Part shown: positions 35,115 to 43,193 of the stretch, one piece after another
Layout of the letters: the number at the start of each line of letters is the position of its first letter
How positions within the stretch are numbered: position 1 is the first letter of the stretch
Source: Pseudomonadota bacterium
GTDB taxonomy: Bacteria; Pseudomonadota; Gammaproteobacteria; Acidiferrobacterales; Acidiferrobacteraceae
DNA: 43,193 nucleotides
Assembly: GCA_021794595.1 (NCBI GenBank)
Contig: JAJYQN010000088.1
Span: forward strand, 1-43,193
Direction: 5' to 3'
Notes under the pieces: model-generated
The model's input: the letters and a program-made list of their open reading frames with translations, nothing else
Databases searched by the model: none
What the model was told of the DNA's origin: nothing
Made by a program: the position numbers and the translations under genes

Positions 35115-36269
35115 ATGAGTGTGCCGGTCTTTGCTCACTATCCGCGCATAGGCTCCTTGCCGCGCATCGTAGTGCTGATATCGACGCGCATCGTGGGCGG
35201 TCCGGCTAAGGGTCTGCTTCAGGTGATACCGGAGCTAAATCGCCGCGGCCACTTTGAAATCGTGCTCTGTACGTTCGCGAATGTCGGCGAGAGACCGTCG
35301 CCGTTTTTGCTTGCGTGTCGCGAACGCGGTATCCGAGTCGTGGTGTTGACGCAGAAGTTTCACTTAGACCCGGCGCCGCTTAGGGTCTTACGGGGCCTGC
35401 TTGAACCTCCCGGCAGCCTTTTACAGACCCACGGTTACAAGGAGGCGGTCTTCGGGGCCGCCTTACGGCGACTTACCGGCCGTCCGTGGGTCGCTTTTCA
35501 TCACGGAACGACCGAGGAGAACCTCAAGGTCCGGCTTTATCATCGCCTCAATAAGGTCTTGACGCAGCGGGCCGACGCTATTGTGTCGGTATCCCGCGAA
35601 TTGGCCGATAGGACCGTGGCCCCCCGCCATAGGGCCAAACTCACCATCATCGAGAATGCCGTCGAGTCGGCGCCGTCGGCGGCCCTCGTACGGACCAGGA
35701 CCTTGCGTGACAAGTGGGCCGCCAAGGGTTGCGTGATGGGTTGCATAGGGCGCTTGAGTCGTGAGAAGGGTCAGGCGCTCTTGATCGAGGCCGGAGGTCG
35801 GCTTGTTCGCCAGGGTGCCGTTTTTACTATCGTTTTTGTGGGTGATGGACCCGAGCGCGAGTCCTTGGTCGAGAAGGCGCAGGCCTCCGGTATCGGATCG
35901 CATGTCCGGTTTTTGGGTCACGTCAAGAACCCAAGCGAGATCTACGCCAATCTTGATATGTTGGTCTTGCCGTCCTTCAAGGAGGGTATGCCGAACGTGA
36001 TTTTGGAGGCGATGCAGTGGCAGCTTCCCATAGTCTCAACCAGCGTCGGCGCCGTCCCCGAGATGCTGGTCCACGGCGTGTCCGGGCTTTTGGTGCGGCC
36101 GGGAGACGCCATGGCCATGGCGCGTGCGATCGCGGCCCTGATGGGCGACCGGGAGAAGGCGATGCGCATGGGTGCTAAGGCCCGTGCGGCACTCTATCCG
36201 CGTTTTTCTCCAGAAAAGCGCGTGGAGCGGTTCGAGACGCTGTATAGACGGGTATTGGAGTCCTTATGA
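35115..36269 (+). CDS. GT4-type glycosyltransferase 1
   Basis: 384 residues, GT-B fold. The C-terminal domain has GCIGRLSREKGQALLIEA, FVGDGPERESLVEKA and the family motif EGMPNVILEAMQWQLPIVST (Glu-x7-Glu), followed by GVSGLLVRPGD. It starts one base after the preceding stop and ends with an ATGA overlap into the next gene. It probably adds a sugar to the lipid-linked repeat unit at the cytoplasmic face. The donor and acceptor cannot be read. Confidence 0.92.
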   Translation: MSVPVFAHYPRIGSLPRIVVLISTRIVGGPAKGLLQVIPELNRRGHFEIVLCTFANVGERPSPFLLACRERGIRVVVLTQKFHLDPAPLRVLRGLLEPPGSLLQTHGYKEAVFGAALRRLTGRPWVAFHHGTTEENLKVRLYHRLNKVLTQRADAIVSVSRELADRTVAPRHRAKLTIIENAVESAPSAALVRTRTLRDKWAAKGCVMGCIGRLSREKGQALLIEAGGRLVRQGAVFTIVFVGDGPERESLVEKAQASGIGSHVRFLGHVKNPSEIYANLDMLVLPSFKEGMPNVILEAMQWQLPIVSTSVGAVPEMLVHGVSGLLVRPGDAMAMARAIAALMGDREKAMRMGAKARAALYPRFSPEKRVERFETLYRRVLESL

Positions 36270-37390
36270 TCGTGGTGTTTTTCGTCTCATTTCTATTTGT
36301 AGGCTACACCTATATCGGTTATCCCTTTTTGCTGTGGCTCAGCGCCCGTCTCAAGGGCGATGGACGGCATCATCAATGGCGATCCGGGCTCCCGCGGGTA
36401 GCGGTAGTCATTCCAGCGTACAACGAACAGTCGGTCATCGCCGAGAAGCTGCGTCTCGTGCTTGCCTCGCGTTATCCGGCGGACCTCTTGCGGGTGGTGG
36501 TGGTTTCGGACGGTTCCTCGGACGAGACCTTGGCGCGCGCTAAGGCCATAGTCGATCCACGGCTGCTCGTGGTCGGTAAAACCACGAGGTCTGGAAAGAT
36601 GGCGACCGTGAACTATGCCATGAGCCTTGTGGAAGAACCGATCGTCATCATGACCGATGCTGGCGAGATGTTTGACGAAGACACCGTACCGCGTCTCGTC
36701 GCGCGATTCGCCGATCCGCTCATGGGGGCCGTGTCGGGCGAGTTGGGGCTTGTGTCTTTACAGACGGGCTTTAGCCGCACCCTGGGATTTTATTGGCGCT
36801 ATGAGAAGGCGATTAGGTCCTGGGAGGCGGATATCGGCTCCGTGGTCGGGGTGACGGGTCCCGTGTATGCCATTCGCCGCGAGTTGTTTCGGCCCATGCC
36901 GATCGATACCATTCTTGACGATCTCGCCGTACCCCTTGAGGTCATAAGCCAAGGCTATCGCGTGGGTTACGAACGCCGAGCCTTTGCCTTCGAGCGCGCC
37001 ACTCAGACAAGTGGCCACGAGTTCATCCGCAAGCGTCGCACCTTGGCTGGGAATTATCAGGCCATAGCACGCTACTGGCGCTTACTCTTGCCGGGGAGCC
37101 CGATTGCGTGGCAGTTTTGGTCGCATAAGGTCTTTCGCCTGCTCGTCCCCTATGCCTTGGTCGGCATATTGGCCGGGAGCTTTGCCCTACCGGGCTTGGT
37201 GCGCCTCTTTGTCCTTGCGGCCCAAGTCGGATTTTATGGTCTGGCGGCCTTTGCCGCCTTGTCGCGCGGCTCCAAAAGGCCCTGGCTTACCGTTCCCTAC
37301 ACCTTCTGTGTCTTGAATTGGGCGGCCGTCGCAGGATCCTATTACTATCTAGCCGGACGATTGACGGTCCGTTGGGAGAAGGTCAAGTGA
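36266..37390 (+). CDS. GT2-type glycosyltransferase
   Basis: 374 residues. An N-terminal membrane helix precedes a GT-A domain with VVIPAYNEQSVI, VSDGSSDET and MTDAGEMFDED, where Asp-Ala-Gly replaces the usual Asp-x-Asp metal site. The later DDLAVPLEV and RKRRTLAGNY segments are typical of processive-type GT2 enzymes. Two or three helices follow at the C-terminus, so it is membrane-bound. ATG 36266 overlaps the previous stop, and its stop overlaps the next start as GTGA, so all three are coupled. Confidence 0.9.
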   Translation: MIVVFFVSFLFVGYTYIGYPFLLWLSARLKGDGRHHQWRSGLPRVAVVIPAYNEQSVIAEKLRLVLASRYPADLLRVVVVSDGSSDETLARAKAIVDPRLLVVGKTTRSGKMATVNYAMSLVEEPIVIMTDAGEMFDEDTVPRLVARFADPLMGAVSGELGLVSLQTGFSRTLGFYWRYEKAIRSWEADIGSVVGVTGPVYAIRRELFRPMPIDTILDDLAVPLEVISQGYRVGYERRAFAFERATQTSGHEFIRKRRTLAGNYQAIARYWRLLLPGSPIAWQFWSHKVFRLLVPYALVGILAGSFALPGLVRLFVLAAQVGFYGLAAFAALSRGSKRPWLTVPYTFCVLNWAAVAGSYYYLAGRLTVRWEKVK

Positions 37391-38598
37391 CGGCCTGCGC
37401 CCCTTATGTTTTTGTCGCGGTGGGGCCCGATTGGGGGCGTCACCCCTGCAGTTTGTCACATGTCTTGAGCGTGATGGTGCGCACCCATCCAGTGATTTGG
37501 GTAAATAGCATAGCCCAGCGCGCCCCGCGCTTGTCGCGCCAGGATTTATTACGAGCCGTGAATAAGGCCGTGGCCTCGTTTCGGACGCCGCGCTCACCGT
37601 CCTATTCCGGGCCACTCGTCGTTCATCCGCGGGCCGTTCCCTACCATCAATTCGCCCCGGTGCGGTCGATGAACGGTTGGTTGCTGACGCGCCAACTGCG
37701 GCCGGTCATGGCGCGCTTTCCGGACCATAAGGTCGTCTTGGTGGCGACCAACCCGGCAGCCGTGGCGCTTGCCAATAGTTTACGTCCGCAGGCCACGATT
37801 TATTTCTGCATGGACGACTATGCCCGGATGCAGGACTCCGATGCGCACTTGATCGAGGTCTGTGAAAGACTGATGTTGGCGCGGGCCGATGCGACCATCG
37901 TGACCTCTAAGACCTTGGTGGAAAGCAAAAGCTATCGCGGCAAGGTGCCGGTTTATCTCCCGCAGGGGGTGGACGCGGGGCATTTCGCCACTCCAGGCCC
38001 TATCCCGGACAAGATGGCGCACATCCCAAGACCCATCATCGGTTTCCAGGGGATTATCGGGCCACGCGTGGACCTTGAGCTATTGGAAAAGATCGCACGG
38101 CGTTTTCCCGCGGCCTCCCTGGTCACGGTCGGCAAGGAGGAGGTGGACATGACGCGCTTGAAGCAATTGCCCAATGTCTACGCCCTGGGAGAGGTGAAGT
38201 ATGAAGCCTTGCCGTCCTGGATTCAGGCCTTCGATATCGGGCTTGTCGCCTATCGGTACGACGGCCATACCGCGAGCGTGAACCCACTCAAACTCCTCGA
38301 ATATCTCGCGCTGGGGCAAGAGGTGGTGTCGGTGCAGTTGCCGGAGCTTGAGCAGCATCGCGAGTTTGTCCATCTGGCGCCCGACCACGACAGCTATTTG
38401 GCGATGCTTGCCAAGGTGCTGGCTCGCTACCCGTTTAGCCAGACCGAGAAGGCCCAGAGGCGAGCTTACGCCGGACGTCACTCGTGGGAGGAGCGCGCCG
38501 AGCGCTTCCGGGAGCTCAGCGATAGACTTTTAGGTGAGACAAGAAAGGGTGCTTCCATCATCAACGGTGCCTCCGGTTCTCGGGCGCAAAGGACGTAG
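37387..38598 (+). CDS. GT4/TuaH-like glycosyltransferase 2
   Basis: 403 residues, GT-B fold, divergent. Recognisable parts are IYFCMDDYARMQD, a VYLPQGVDAGHF linker, PIIGFQGIIGPRVDLELLEKIA and SVNPLKLLEYLALGQEVVS. This pattern is like TuaH and related putative sugar transferases of EPS clusters. GTG 37387 overlaps the preceding TGA. The C-terminus is short and charged. Function as a glycosyltransferase is well supported, the linkage is not. Confidence 0.82.
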   Translation: MTACAPYVFVAVGPDWGRHPCSLSHVLSVMVRTHPVIWVNSIAQRAPRLSRQDLLRAVNKAVASFRTPRSPSYSGPLVVHPRAVPYHQFAPVRSMNGWLLTRQLRPVMARFPDHKVVLVATNPAAVALANSLRPQATIYFCMDDYARMQDSDAHLIEVCERLMLARADATIVTSKTLVESKSYRGKVPVYLPQGVDAGHFATPGPIPDKMAHIPRPIIGFQGIIGPRVDLELLEKIARRFPAASLVTVGKEEVDMTRLKQLPNVYALGEVKYEALPSWIQAFDIGLVAYRYDGHTASVNPLKLLEYLALGQEVVSVQLPELEQHREFVHLAPDHDSYLAMLAKVLARYPFSQTEKAQRRAYAGRHSWEERAERFRELSDRLLGETRKGASIINGASGSRAQRT

Positions 38599-38600
38599 AT

Positions 38601-39368
38601 ATGACGGTCATCTTTATGCATCACGACATCATCGATCAGGATCTCAAAAAAAAGAGCGGCTTTTACGGGGCCGGAGCCGAGGTTTACAAGGTCTCTGTCG
38701 GGATCTTTCGCGAGCAGTTAGCGGGGCTTGCGGCCGCGTTCCCGGGCCAGGCGCCGGCGCTCGACGGCAAGGCGCCTTTTGCTTTTACTTTCGATGACGG
38801 CGGCGTGTCGGCGACCGAGAGCGTGGCGGGGCTATTGTCTGAGCACGGTTGGTCCGGCCACTTCTTCGTTGTGACGGGCTTTATCGGCATGCCGGGCTTC
38901 GTGTCGGCGTCGGGGCTGCGGGCGCTGAAGGCTAGTGGCCACGGAATCGGGACCCACACCGTAAGCCACCCGCATCGCCTCCAGGCTTTGCCGTACGCGC
39001 AGATCAAGCGCGAATGGGCCGAAAGTCGCGCGCGCCTCCAAGATCTTTTGGGTTGCGATGTCACGAGCGGATCGGTGCCGGGGGGTTTTTGCAATAGACC
39101 GGTGCGCGAGGCCGCCATCGAGGCCGGGTTGACGCTCCTCATGACTTCAGAACCTACCACCCGGTGTTATGCCACAGCGGAGGTTACCGTATGCGGGCGC
39201 TTTGCGGTGTTGGGACGAGACGAACCGAAGGCCGCGGTAGCCTTGGCAAAGCGGGCTCACGCGCGTCGCATCAAGGCCTTGCGCTGGCACACCCTGTCGG
39301 TGGCAAAGAGCGCTTTGGGGCCGGTCTATCCCGCGGTGCGGGAAGGGCTCTTGCGCTTACGTGCTTAA
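38601..39368 (+). CDS. polysaccharide deacetylase (NodB family)
   Basis: 255 residues. The NodB motifs are complete: TFDDGGVSAT with Asp65 and Asp66, and GTHTVSHPHRL with metal-binding His119 and His123, plus PGGFCNRPVREAA. It has no signal peptide, so it would act in the cytoplasm or at its inner face, deacetylating an N-acetyl sugar in a precursor; secretion by another route is possible. ATG 38601 follows the previous stop by two bases. It is a plausible counterpart of the deacetylase gene in exosortase-type loci, though of a different subfamily. Confidence 0.88.
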   Translation: MTVIFMHHDIIDQDLKKKSGFYGAGAEVYKVSVGIFREQLAGLAAAFPGQAPALDGKAPFAFTFDDGGVSATESVAGLLSEHGWSGHFFVVTGFIGMPGFVSASGLRALKASGHGIGTHTVSHPHRLQALPYAQIKREWAESRARLQDLLGCDVTSGSVPGGFCNRPVREAAIEAGLTLLMTSEPTTRCYATAEVTVCGRFAVLGRDEPKAAVALAKRAHARRIKALRWHTLSVAKSALGPVYPAVREGLLRLRA

Positions 39369-39378
39369 AAGAGGGCTT

Positions 39379-40488
39379 ATGAAACGACGCGAACTGGTGG
39401 TTGAGGTGATTTATGCGCCTCTTGTGGGCGGGTCTGAGACCCTGGCGTTCAACCTCTGTAAGGAATGGCAGGCGGTCGGGATCAAGACGCGCATCTGTTG
39501 CTTGTACGAACGAACCGGGGCGCTCACCAAGGCCTTTGAGGAGGCCGATATTGCCTACGATCTTTTGGATATCGGCGGCCATGGGCTTCTGGGTCGCTGG
39601 GCGCGCGCCACGCGCTACTTCCTGAAGACCCGCCCGACAGCCATTCATGTCCACCATTTGGGGTCCTTGGTCAATGTGCTCGTGCCAGCCTACCTGACCG
39701 GATGCTTTAATATCGTCTACACCGAGCATTCCGCCTATTCCATCGCTCGCACCAGATGGATGCGCCGGGCGCTTCCGGTCATGAGCCGGCTCGTAAAGCG
39801 TTTCACCTGCGTGTCGCGAAACCTGGCCGAGTTCTTCGAGACTCTGGGCGTGCCTTTGAGCCGGGTCATTACCATCTATAACGGCGTCGACACCGAGCGC
39901 TACAAGCCCGGCGCTCCGCGCGCCGAGTTCTGCCCGGTGGTCCGTATCGGCGCAGTCGGCCGTCTCGTGGCGGAGAAGGACTATCCGACACTACTTGCGG
40001 CCTTGGCGATCCTAAAGAGCGAGAATATCCGTTTTTTTGCCGAGATCGCGGGGGATGGTCCTTTGGCCGAGGACTTGAAGGCGCGCGCCAAGGCCCTTGA
40101 TCTGCATGACGTCTTGGCCTTCCGGGGCTCGTGCGAAAACGTTCCGGCGTTCTTGCGCGAGCTCGATATTTACGTTTTAAGCTCCCGCCACGAGGGTCTT
40201 CCCATCGCGGTGCTGGAGGCTATGGCCACTGCCTTGCCGGTGGTGGCGACCCGCATCACCGCAATCCCCGAGGTGGTCGAGGATGGCCGTACCGGCATAC
40301 TCGTGCCCCCCGGAGACCCTCAGGCTATGGCGCGGGCCATTCGCGAATTGGCGAAAGACTGGCGCCGGCGGCGGGTCATAGGCGAGGCGGCGATGATCGA
40401 GGTGCGCAAGAAATATACCATCGCGAGCACGAGCCGGTCGTATGCCGCAGAACTCGGGGTTAAGGAAAAAAAGAGGCTAGCGGTATGA
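39379..40488 (+). CDS. GT4-type glycosyltransferase 3
   Basis: 369 residues. VIYAPLVGGSETLAFNL opens the N-terminal GT-B domain; the C-terminal domain has IGAVGRLVAEKDYPTLLAA, EIAGDGPLAEDL and EGLPIAVLEAMATALPVVAT, followed by GRTGILVPPGD. ATG 39379 has GAGGG just upstream; GTG 39361 would overlap the deacetylase end. It overlaps the next gene by 4 bp. It is a separate enzyme from the GT4 gene at 35115, with different sequence throughout. Confidence 0.92.
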   Translation: MKRRELVVEVIYAPLVGGSETLAFNLCKEWQAVGIKTRICCLYERTGALTKAFEEADIAYDLLDIGGHGLLGRWARATRYFLKTRPTAIHVHHLGSLVNVLVPAYLTGCFNIVYTEHSAYSIARTRWMRRALPVMSRLVKRFTCVSRNLAEFFETLGVPLSRVITIYNGVDTERYKPGAPRAEFCPVVRIGAVGRLVAEKDYPTLLAALAILKSENIRFFAEIAGDGPLAEDLKARAKALDLHDVLAFRGSCENVPAFLRELDIYVLSSRHEGLPIAVLEAMATALPVVATRITAIPEVVEDGRTGILVPPGDPQAMARAIRELAKDWRRRRVIGEAAMIEVRKKYTIASTSRSYAAELGVKEKKRLAV

Positions 40489-42194
40489 AGAGATTGTGGG
40501 CAGGGTTCGTGGTCTTGTGCTGGGCGATTATGCCCGCGCACGCGCATGTATCGGTGTGGTTGAGCCATAGCACCCATAAGATCCGTCCCGGGGCGCCGGC
40601 TGGGGTGCGTTCTGGTATTCGGCTTTTTGCGGCCCGCGGGGAGTATGTCGCCTACCAAATCTCGGTACGTGCGAGCCAGGCAAGTCGCGTGCTTCGTATC
40701 GTCCCGACGCCGCTTGAGGATCGCGCCTTTGCTATCGGCCGTTGGCAGATGACGGTGTATCGCGAGGCCTTTATCGACATTGTGCATCCGACCAATGTGG
40801 ACTCGAAGCTCGGCCTTTGGCCAGACGCGCTCATTCCGACGGTCGACAACTATTACCATGAGCGACGCAACGCCTTGCCGTGGCCCGTAGCCGCTCATTT
40901 CACCCAGACCTTTTGGGTCGATGTCTATGTGCCAAGGACGGCCGGTGCCGGGATTTACCATGGCAAAGTCACGGTGTTTACGCGCACCCACGGGCGCACG
41001 CGCGTCCGCATCCTGAACGTGACCTTGCGGGTATTGCCGTTTGCAATCCCGGCCACCTCCTCGTTGCCGTCGAGCTTCGGATTTGATGGTGCCCCTTTGT
41101 CTCTGGTGTTTCGGGGCCACTATGGGCGTTTGTCGAACGCCCAACTCATTCACTTGACGCAGCTTTTTAATATCGCCGCCTTGCGTGATCGCATCGCCTT
41201 GAGCGGCGGCTCAGGGATACCGGCCCCTATGCGCGAGGTGCACGGTCATCTCAAGATAAACTGGCACAATTACGACCAAGAGGTCCGGCCGTTTGTCACC
41301 GGCTGCAAGGCCGTTCACGGGGCCCATTGGCGCATCACCGATGTGCGCTGGCTGACCCATGTCTTCTATCACAAGATGCCGCCTCATGAGCAGGCCCAGT
41401 ACTTCCGCGCCTGGGTGCGGCACTTTCATAAAGAGCATTGGCACGTGCCGCTCTACGCCTTGACCGTCGACGAACCCCATAGCCACCTTCAATTTACGAC
41501 CGCCAATCGCCGTGCCGCCATCATGCGCCGCCTGACTCATGGGGTGCTCCCGCTCGTCACGACCAATCACGTCCGGAGACTCGATCTGAAGGACTACGGT
41601 ATTCTTTGTCCCGTCATCAATAACGTGGAGGGCCTCGATAACATCAACCATCGCCCGGAACTAGGACGCTACGCGCGCCGCTACCATATGAAGCTCTGGT
41701 GGTATCAGTCGTGTATGAGCCACGGCTGCTGGGTCGTCGGCGGTCGCAGTAGCCTCGGGTGGCCGAGCTACATGATAGATCAGCCGGCCATATATAACCG
41801 CATTATGCCGTGGCTTACATGGAAATATCACATGCAGGGAGAGCTTTACTACGATACCGATATCGGTTTTAGCATGGGAAGAAAAAACCCATGGAAGGAT
41901 CAGTATCACTTTGGCGGGAATGGGGATGGAACGCTTTTTTATCCCGGAACGCCAGCTGTGATCGGGGGAAGCAAGGACATTCCTATCCAAAGCCTACGGC
42001 TTATGATGATCCGCGCTGGCTATCAGGACTATGAATACTTGCATCTTGCCTCCCGGCTTTATGGGCGCCCCGCGGTTATGAAGGTCATAGATGGCGCCAT
42101 TCGGTCGACTCACGACTGGACGAAAAGTCCTGCGGTCTTACGTGCCTTGAAGTGGAGACTCGCCATGATGATCTCCCGAAAGACTCACCCATAA
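40485..42194 (+). CDS. secreted DUF4091 (GH123-like) protein
   Basis: 569 residues with a signal peptide ending PAHA-HVSVW (about residue 20), so periplasmic or secreted. An N-terminal beta-sandwich region precedes a TIM-barrel-like region with ALTVDEPHSH (Asp329-Glu330), where GH123-type enzymes keep their Asp-Glu pair. The DUF4091 part follows: GELYYDTDIGF, GGNGDGTLFYPG, SLRLMMIRAGYQDYEYL. As the last gene of the EPS operon it may trim or hydrolyse the polysaccharide; substrate is unknown and activity unproven. Composition is rich in His and Arg. Overlaps the preceding gene by ATGA. Confidence 0.85.
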   Translation: MKRLWAGFVVLCWAIMPAHAHVSVWLSHSTHKIRPGAPAGVRSGIRLFAARGEYVAYQISVRASQASRVLRIVPTPLEDRAFAIGRWQMTVYREAFIDIVHPTNVDSKLGLWPDALIPTVDNYYHERRNALPWPVAAHFTQTFWVDVYVPRTAGAGIYHGKVTVFTRTHGRTRVRILNVTLRVLPFAIPATSSLPSSFGFDGAPLSLVFRGHYGRLSNAQLIHLTQLFNIAALRDRIALSGGSGIPAPMREVHGHLKINWHNYDQEVRPFVTGCKAVHGAHWRITDVRWLTHVFYHKMPPHEQAQYFRAWVRHFHKEHWHVPLYALTVDEPHSHLQFTTANRRAAIMRRLTHGVLPLVTTNHVRRLDLKDYGILCPVINNVEGLDNINHRPELGRYARRYHMKLWWYQSCMSHGCWVVGGRSSLGWPSYMIDQPAIYNRIMPWLTWKYHMQGELYYDTDIGFSMGRKNPWKDQYHFGGNGDGTLFYPGTPAVIGGSKDIPIQSLRLMMIRAGYQDYEYLHLASRLYGRPAVMKVIDGAIRSTHDWTKSPAVLRALKWRLAMMISRKTHP

Positions 42195-42197
42195 GTT

Positions 42198-42224
42198 CCG
42201 GGGCTGGGGCCTCAAGAGCCCCGG
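42198..42224 (+). terminator. hairpin after the EPS operon
   Basis: CCGGGGCT (42198-42205) and AGCCCCGG (42217-42224) form a perfect 8-bp GC-rich stem with an 11-base loop, four bases after the stop of the last EPS gene. There is no clear T run after it, so it may act as a weak terminator or as an RNA-end stabiliser. Its position argues that the EPS transcript ends here. Confidence 0.55.
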
Positions 42225-42611
42225 TCCTCGGCCAATTACCTTTAGAGTGACGCAAGGCATCGAATGTTATATTTGCGCCTAAAAGACCCAAGGCCCGGTG
42301 CGCGTTGGCGAGGGTTCTTTGGGTTTTCGCGTCCGGCTTCGTCCGAGTGGACCGTCGGTGAGTGCTGTTGTGGCGGCTTGGCCCGCCGTCTGGATGAGGC
42401 CTCGGCTGACAAGGGTTGCTCGTCTTCGAGGGGCGGCGTTTGTCGCTAAATCAAGGCCCGTAATCCGCTCACGTCACGGCCGCGCAGCTGGTGTCGTTTT
42501 CGTGTCCTTCCTCTAACCCTGCCGGACCTTACTGCGGGTCCGTCGTGCTCAACTTCTGAAGGTGAGGAAAGGACACAGCTCGCGCACGCTTGTCTACTGA
42601 AGGGTGCGGCG
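42225..42611. other. spacer after the EPS locus
   Basis: No gene that I can support. The plus-strand frame of the DUF3800 fragment is open from 42450, but its first 40 codons do not look like the N-terminus of that family, and other short frames (42264-42449 and 42298-42516) have no ribosome site or recognisable domain. An N-terminal DUF3800 part may have been lost here. Confidence 0.35.
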
Positions 42612-43193
42612 GTGAAGGGTGATGGCGGGGATAGCGGTGTAACGCGCGCCGAGTTGACGGCGTTAGGACAAGCGAAGATTGCGTTCGTCGAGCACATATT
42701 GGAGCTTTGCGCACAGTATCGGGTGCATGTCTTTGCGAGCGTTGTGGATCGGGATGCGCTCCGCCCTCGTGGGGATTTCATGCGTAAGGATTATGCGTAT
42801 TTGTTCGAGCGTTACTTCTATTTTCTAGATGAGCAACCCGTGCATCAGCTTGGCTTCGTTGTCTTTGACGAATTAGAGCGGGCGCTATGCCATATCTTGA
42901 TAGACCAGATGGGCAGATATTTCCGCGAGACGATCAAGGGTCGTATGCGGGCAGGACGAGTTATACCGGAGCCACTCTTTGTGCATAGCCATCTCACGAC
43001 TGCCATCCAGGTAGCGGACATCGTGGCCTACTTGATCGCGTGGGGAGTGCGGGTGGGCGGAATGACGAGGCCGTCGAGGACGGAGCTCTCGCATCTCTCA
43101 GAACGAGTCAGCCAGCTTCGTTACCGGACCATTCGCGATGGGGAACATGTCATCTGGAGTATTGCGGTGATCGATGATCTGCGCCCGAGGGAC
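42612..43193 (+). CDS. DUF3800 protein, N-terminus unclear, runs off window
   Basis: The plus-strand frame beginning at positions divisible by three is open from 42450 to the window edge. From about 42580 it shows DUF3800 character: VHVFASVVDRDAL, YLFERYFYFLDE, and the family's best signature VHSHLTTAIQVADIVAYLI. Family members are uncharacterised, RNase H-like by fold prediction, and often occur in mobile or defence regions. The typical N-terminal Asp-containing strand (YxDESG-like) is not found upstream in any frame, so the gene is either 5'-truncated or starts at an unusual codon; GTG 42612 is listed only as the first plausible one. The 3' end lies outside. Confidence 0.7.
   Translation, partial: MKGDGGDSGVTRAELTALGQAKIAFVEHILELCAQYRVHVFASVVDRDALRPRGDFMRKDYAYLFERYFYFLDEQPVHQLGFVVFDELERALCHILIDQMGRYFRETIKGRMRAGRVIPEPLFVHSHLTTAIQVADIVAYLIAWGVRVGGMTRPSRTELSHLSERVSQLRYRTIRDGEHVIWSIAVIDDLRPRD

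Overview
The window looks like chromosome from a GC-rich gammaproteobacterium. The evidence is the housekeeping genes and their order (def; mfd next to a CarD-type regulator; ispD-ispF; smr-trxB; ald; ftsK; lolA-rarA) and their similarity to gammaproteobacterial proteins I recognise. The large exopolysaccharide (EPS) locus would suit a biofilm-forming, possibly acidophilic or chemolithotrophic lineage, but that is a guess. I see no rRNA, tRNA or CRISPR array.

Layout. 1-413 is the 3' part of def. 414-2436 is a small accessory island: a decayed HigB-type toxin gene, a second copy of the 3' end of mfd (758-1021), an intact MqsR/MqsA toxin-antitoxin pair, and about 600 bp with no recognisable gene. 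2472-12752 is a housekeeping block: mfd (minus) diverging from carD-ispD-ispF (plus), smr and trxB (minus), then ald and ftsK (plus). 12753-17197 is a second island, between ftsK and lolA. It holds an AAA ATPase plus RloB (TOPRIM-like) pair of the AbiL/RloAB type, a decayed second rloB, a VapB-VapC pair fused in one frame, a small antitoxin-like gene, a zeta-type toxin cut off after its Walker A region, an exact 40-bp piece of ftsK at that cut, and three spaced repeats resembling an IS21-family end. 17198-19086 is lolA-rarA.

19154-42194 is a co-directional locus of 19 genes for a Wzx/Wzy-type EPS. It encodes the initiating sugar-phosphate transferase, a Wza-like export lipoprotein, a Wzz-like chain-length protein, a CpsD-like partner that has lost its P-loop lysine, an outer-membrane beta-barrel, an ExeA-like ATPase, a glutamine amidotransferase (AsnB type), an acyl-AMP ligase, an acyl carrier protein, a NadE-like synthetase, two hexapeptide acyltransferases, a flippase, a polymerase/ligase, four glycosyltransferases, a polysaccharide deacetylase and a secreted DUF4091 protein. 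The first seven or eight families are those that usually accompany exosortase A/PEP-CTERM loci, yet no exosortase or PEP-CTERM protein is present here.

The right edge (about 42450-43193) carries an open frame with the C-terminal part of a DUF3800 protein. It runs off the window and lacks a recognisable N-terminus.

The two parts most worth following up are the amidotransferase-ligase-ACP-NadE cassette (26177-31033), which looks like a route for activating and attaching an acyl or amide group during EPS synthesis, and the two islands, where toxin or defence genes sit against duplicated pieces of neighbouring housekeeping genes.
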